Source: Mycolicibacterium agri
GTDB lineage: Bacteria > Actinomycetota > Actinomycetes > Mycobacteriales > Mycobacteriaceae
Direction of reading: 5' to 3'
Length of the DNA stretch: 64,000 nt
Assembly: GCF_002553505.1 (NCBI RefSeq)
Contig: NZ_PDCP01000003.1
Span: 1 to 64,000 of the forward strand
The notes beneath the pieces were generated by a model. That model was not told where the DNA came from. It saw nothing but the letters and a program-made list of their open reading frames with translations, and did no database searches. Of the stretch, positions 63,955 to 64,000 are shown piece after piece. Position 1 is the first letter of the stretch. Each line of letters starts with the position of its first letter. The translations under genes and the position numbers were made by a program.

Positions 63955-64000
63955 AAAAGCACATCGGCGGCACTCGTTAAATGGCTCACCAGGTGATATA

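Overview
The window is high-GC actinobacterial DNA, almost certainly from a mycobacterium (rapid-grower/Mycolicibacterium type). Evidence seen in the sequence: a single-polypeptide FAS-I gene with acpS beside it, a mycolate reductase (CmrA-type), an Ldt-type L,D-transpeptidase lipoprotein, many GTG/TTG starts, ATGA overlaps and apparent leaderless starts (TANNNT box 6-8 nt before the start codon). Gene order follows the M. tuberculosis block Rv2495c-Rv2525c (recalled, not searched), with insertions.

Layout. 99-1746: crotonase-fold protein and alpha/beta hydrolase. 1743-11281 (minus): one tightly packed leucine/branched-chain catabolic operon, accD1-accA1-fadE19-MaoC-citE-bkdA-bkdB-bkdC, with a divergent TetR regulator and a 41-bp two-tier palindrome between them. 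12049-22740: small membrane proteins (one behind a SigF-like promoter), an S9 peptidase, an MmpS-like protein, an MFS carrier, cmrA, a HerA-like ATPase, orn, tRNA-His, a serine hydrolase lipoprotein and ldtB. 22899-31607: tRNA-Lys, an acyltransferase, a Ca/cation antiporter, a large exported hydrolase, small proteins, bcp and an M20 peptidase.

31955-46796 is the most interesting part: a roughly 15-kb catabolic island lying between the M20 peptidase and acpS, which are neighbours in M. tuberculosis as I recall. It encodes an AprBA-like flavoprotein/ferredoxin pair, LacI and GntR regulators, an ACMSD-like amidohydrolase, a D-2-hydroxyacid dehydrogenase, a creatininase-family protein, a Gfo/Idh/MocA oxidoreductase, a cupin, a FAH-family hydrolase, a TauABC-like importer with two permeases, and a split UxaA/SuyAB-type lyase. 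Three promoter regions carry the same CAAACGTTTG-type palindrome placed on good -35/-10 boxes, so the LacI protein probably controls most of the island. A 60-bp palindromic element occurs twice on the left edge and once on the right edge. The substrate is unknown; a sulfonate (sulfolactate-like) or a sugar acid are the two best guesses.

46940-57815: acpS, fas and a Tat-exported DUF1906 protein. 57934-63859: an epoxide hydrolase, a giant hairpin, a polyamine-type ABC importer (PotABCD order A-D-B-C) and a MerR regulator. No rRNA, CRISPR array, insertion sequence or prophage gene was seen.
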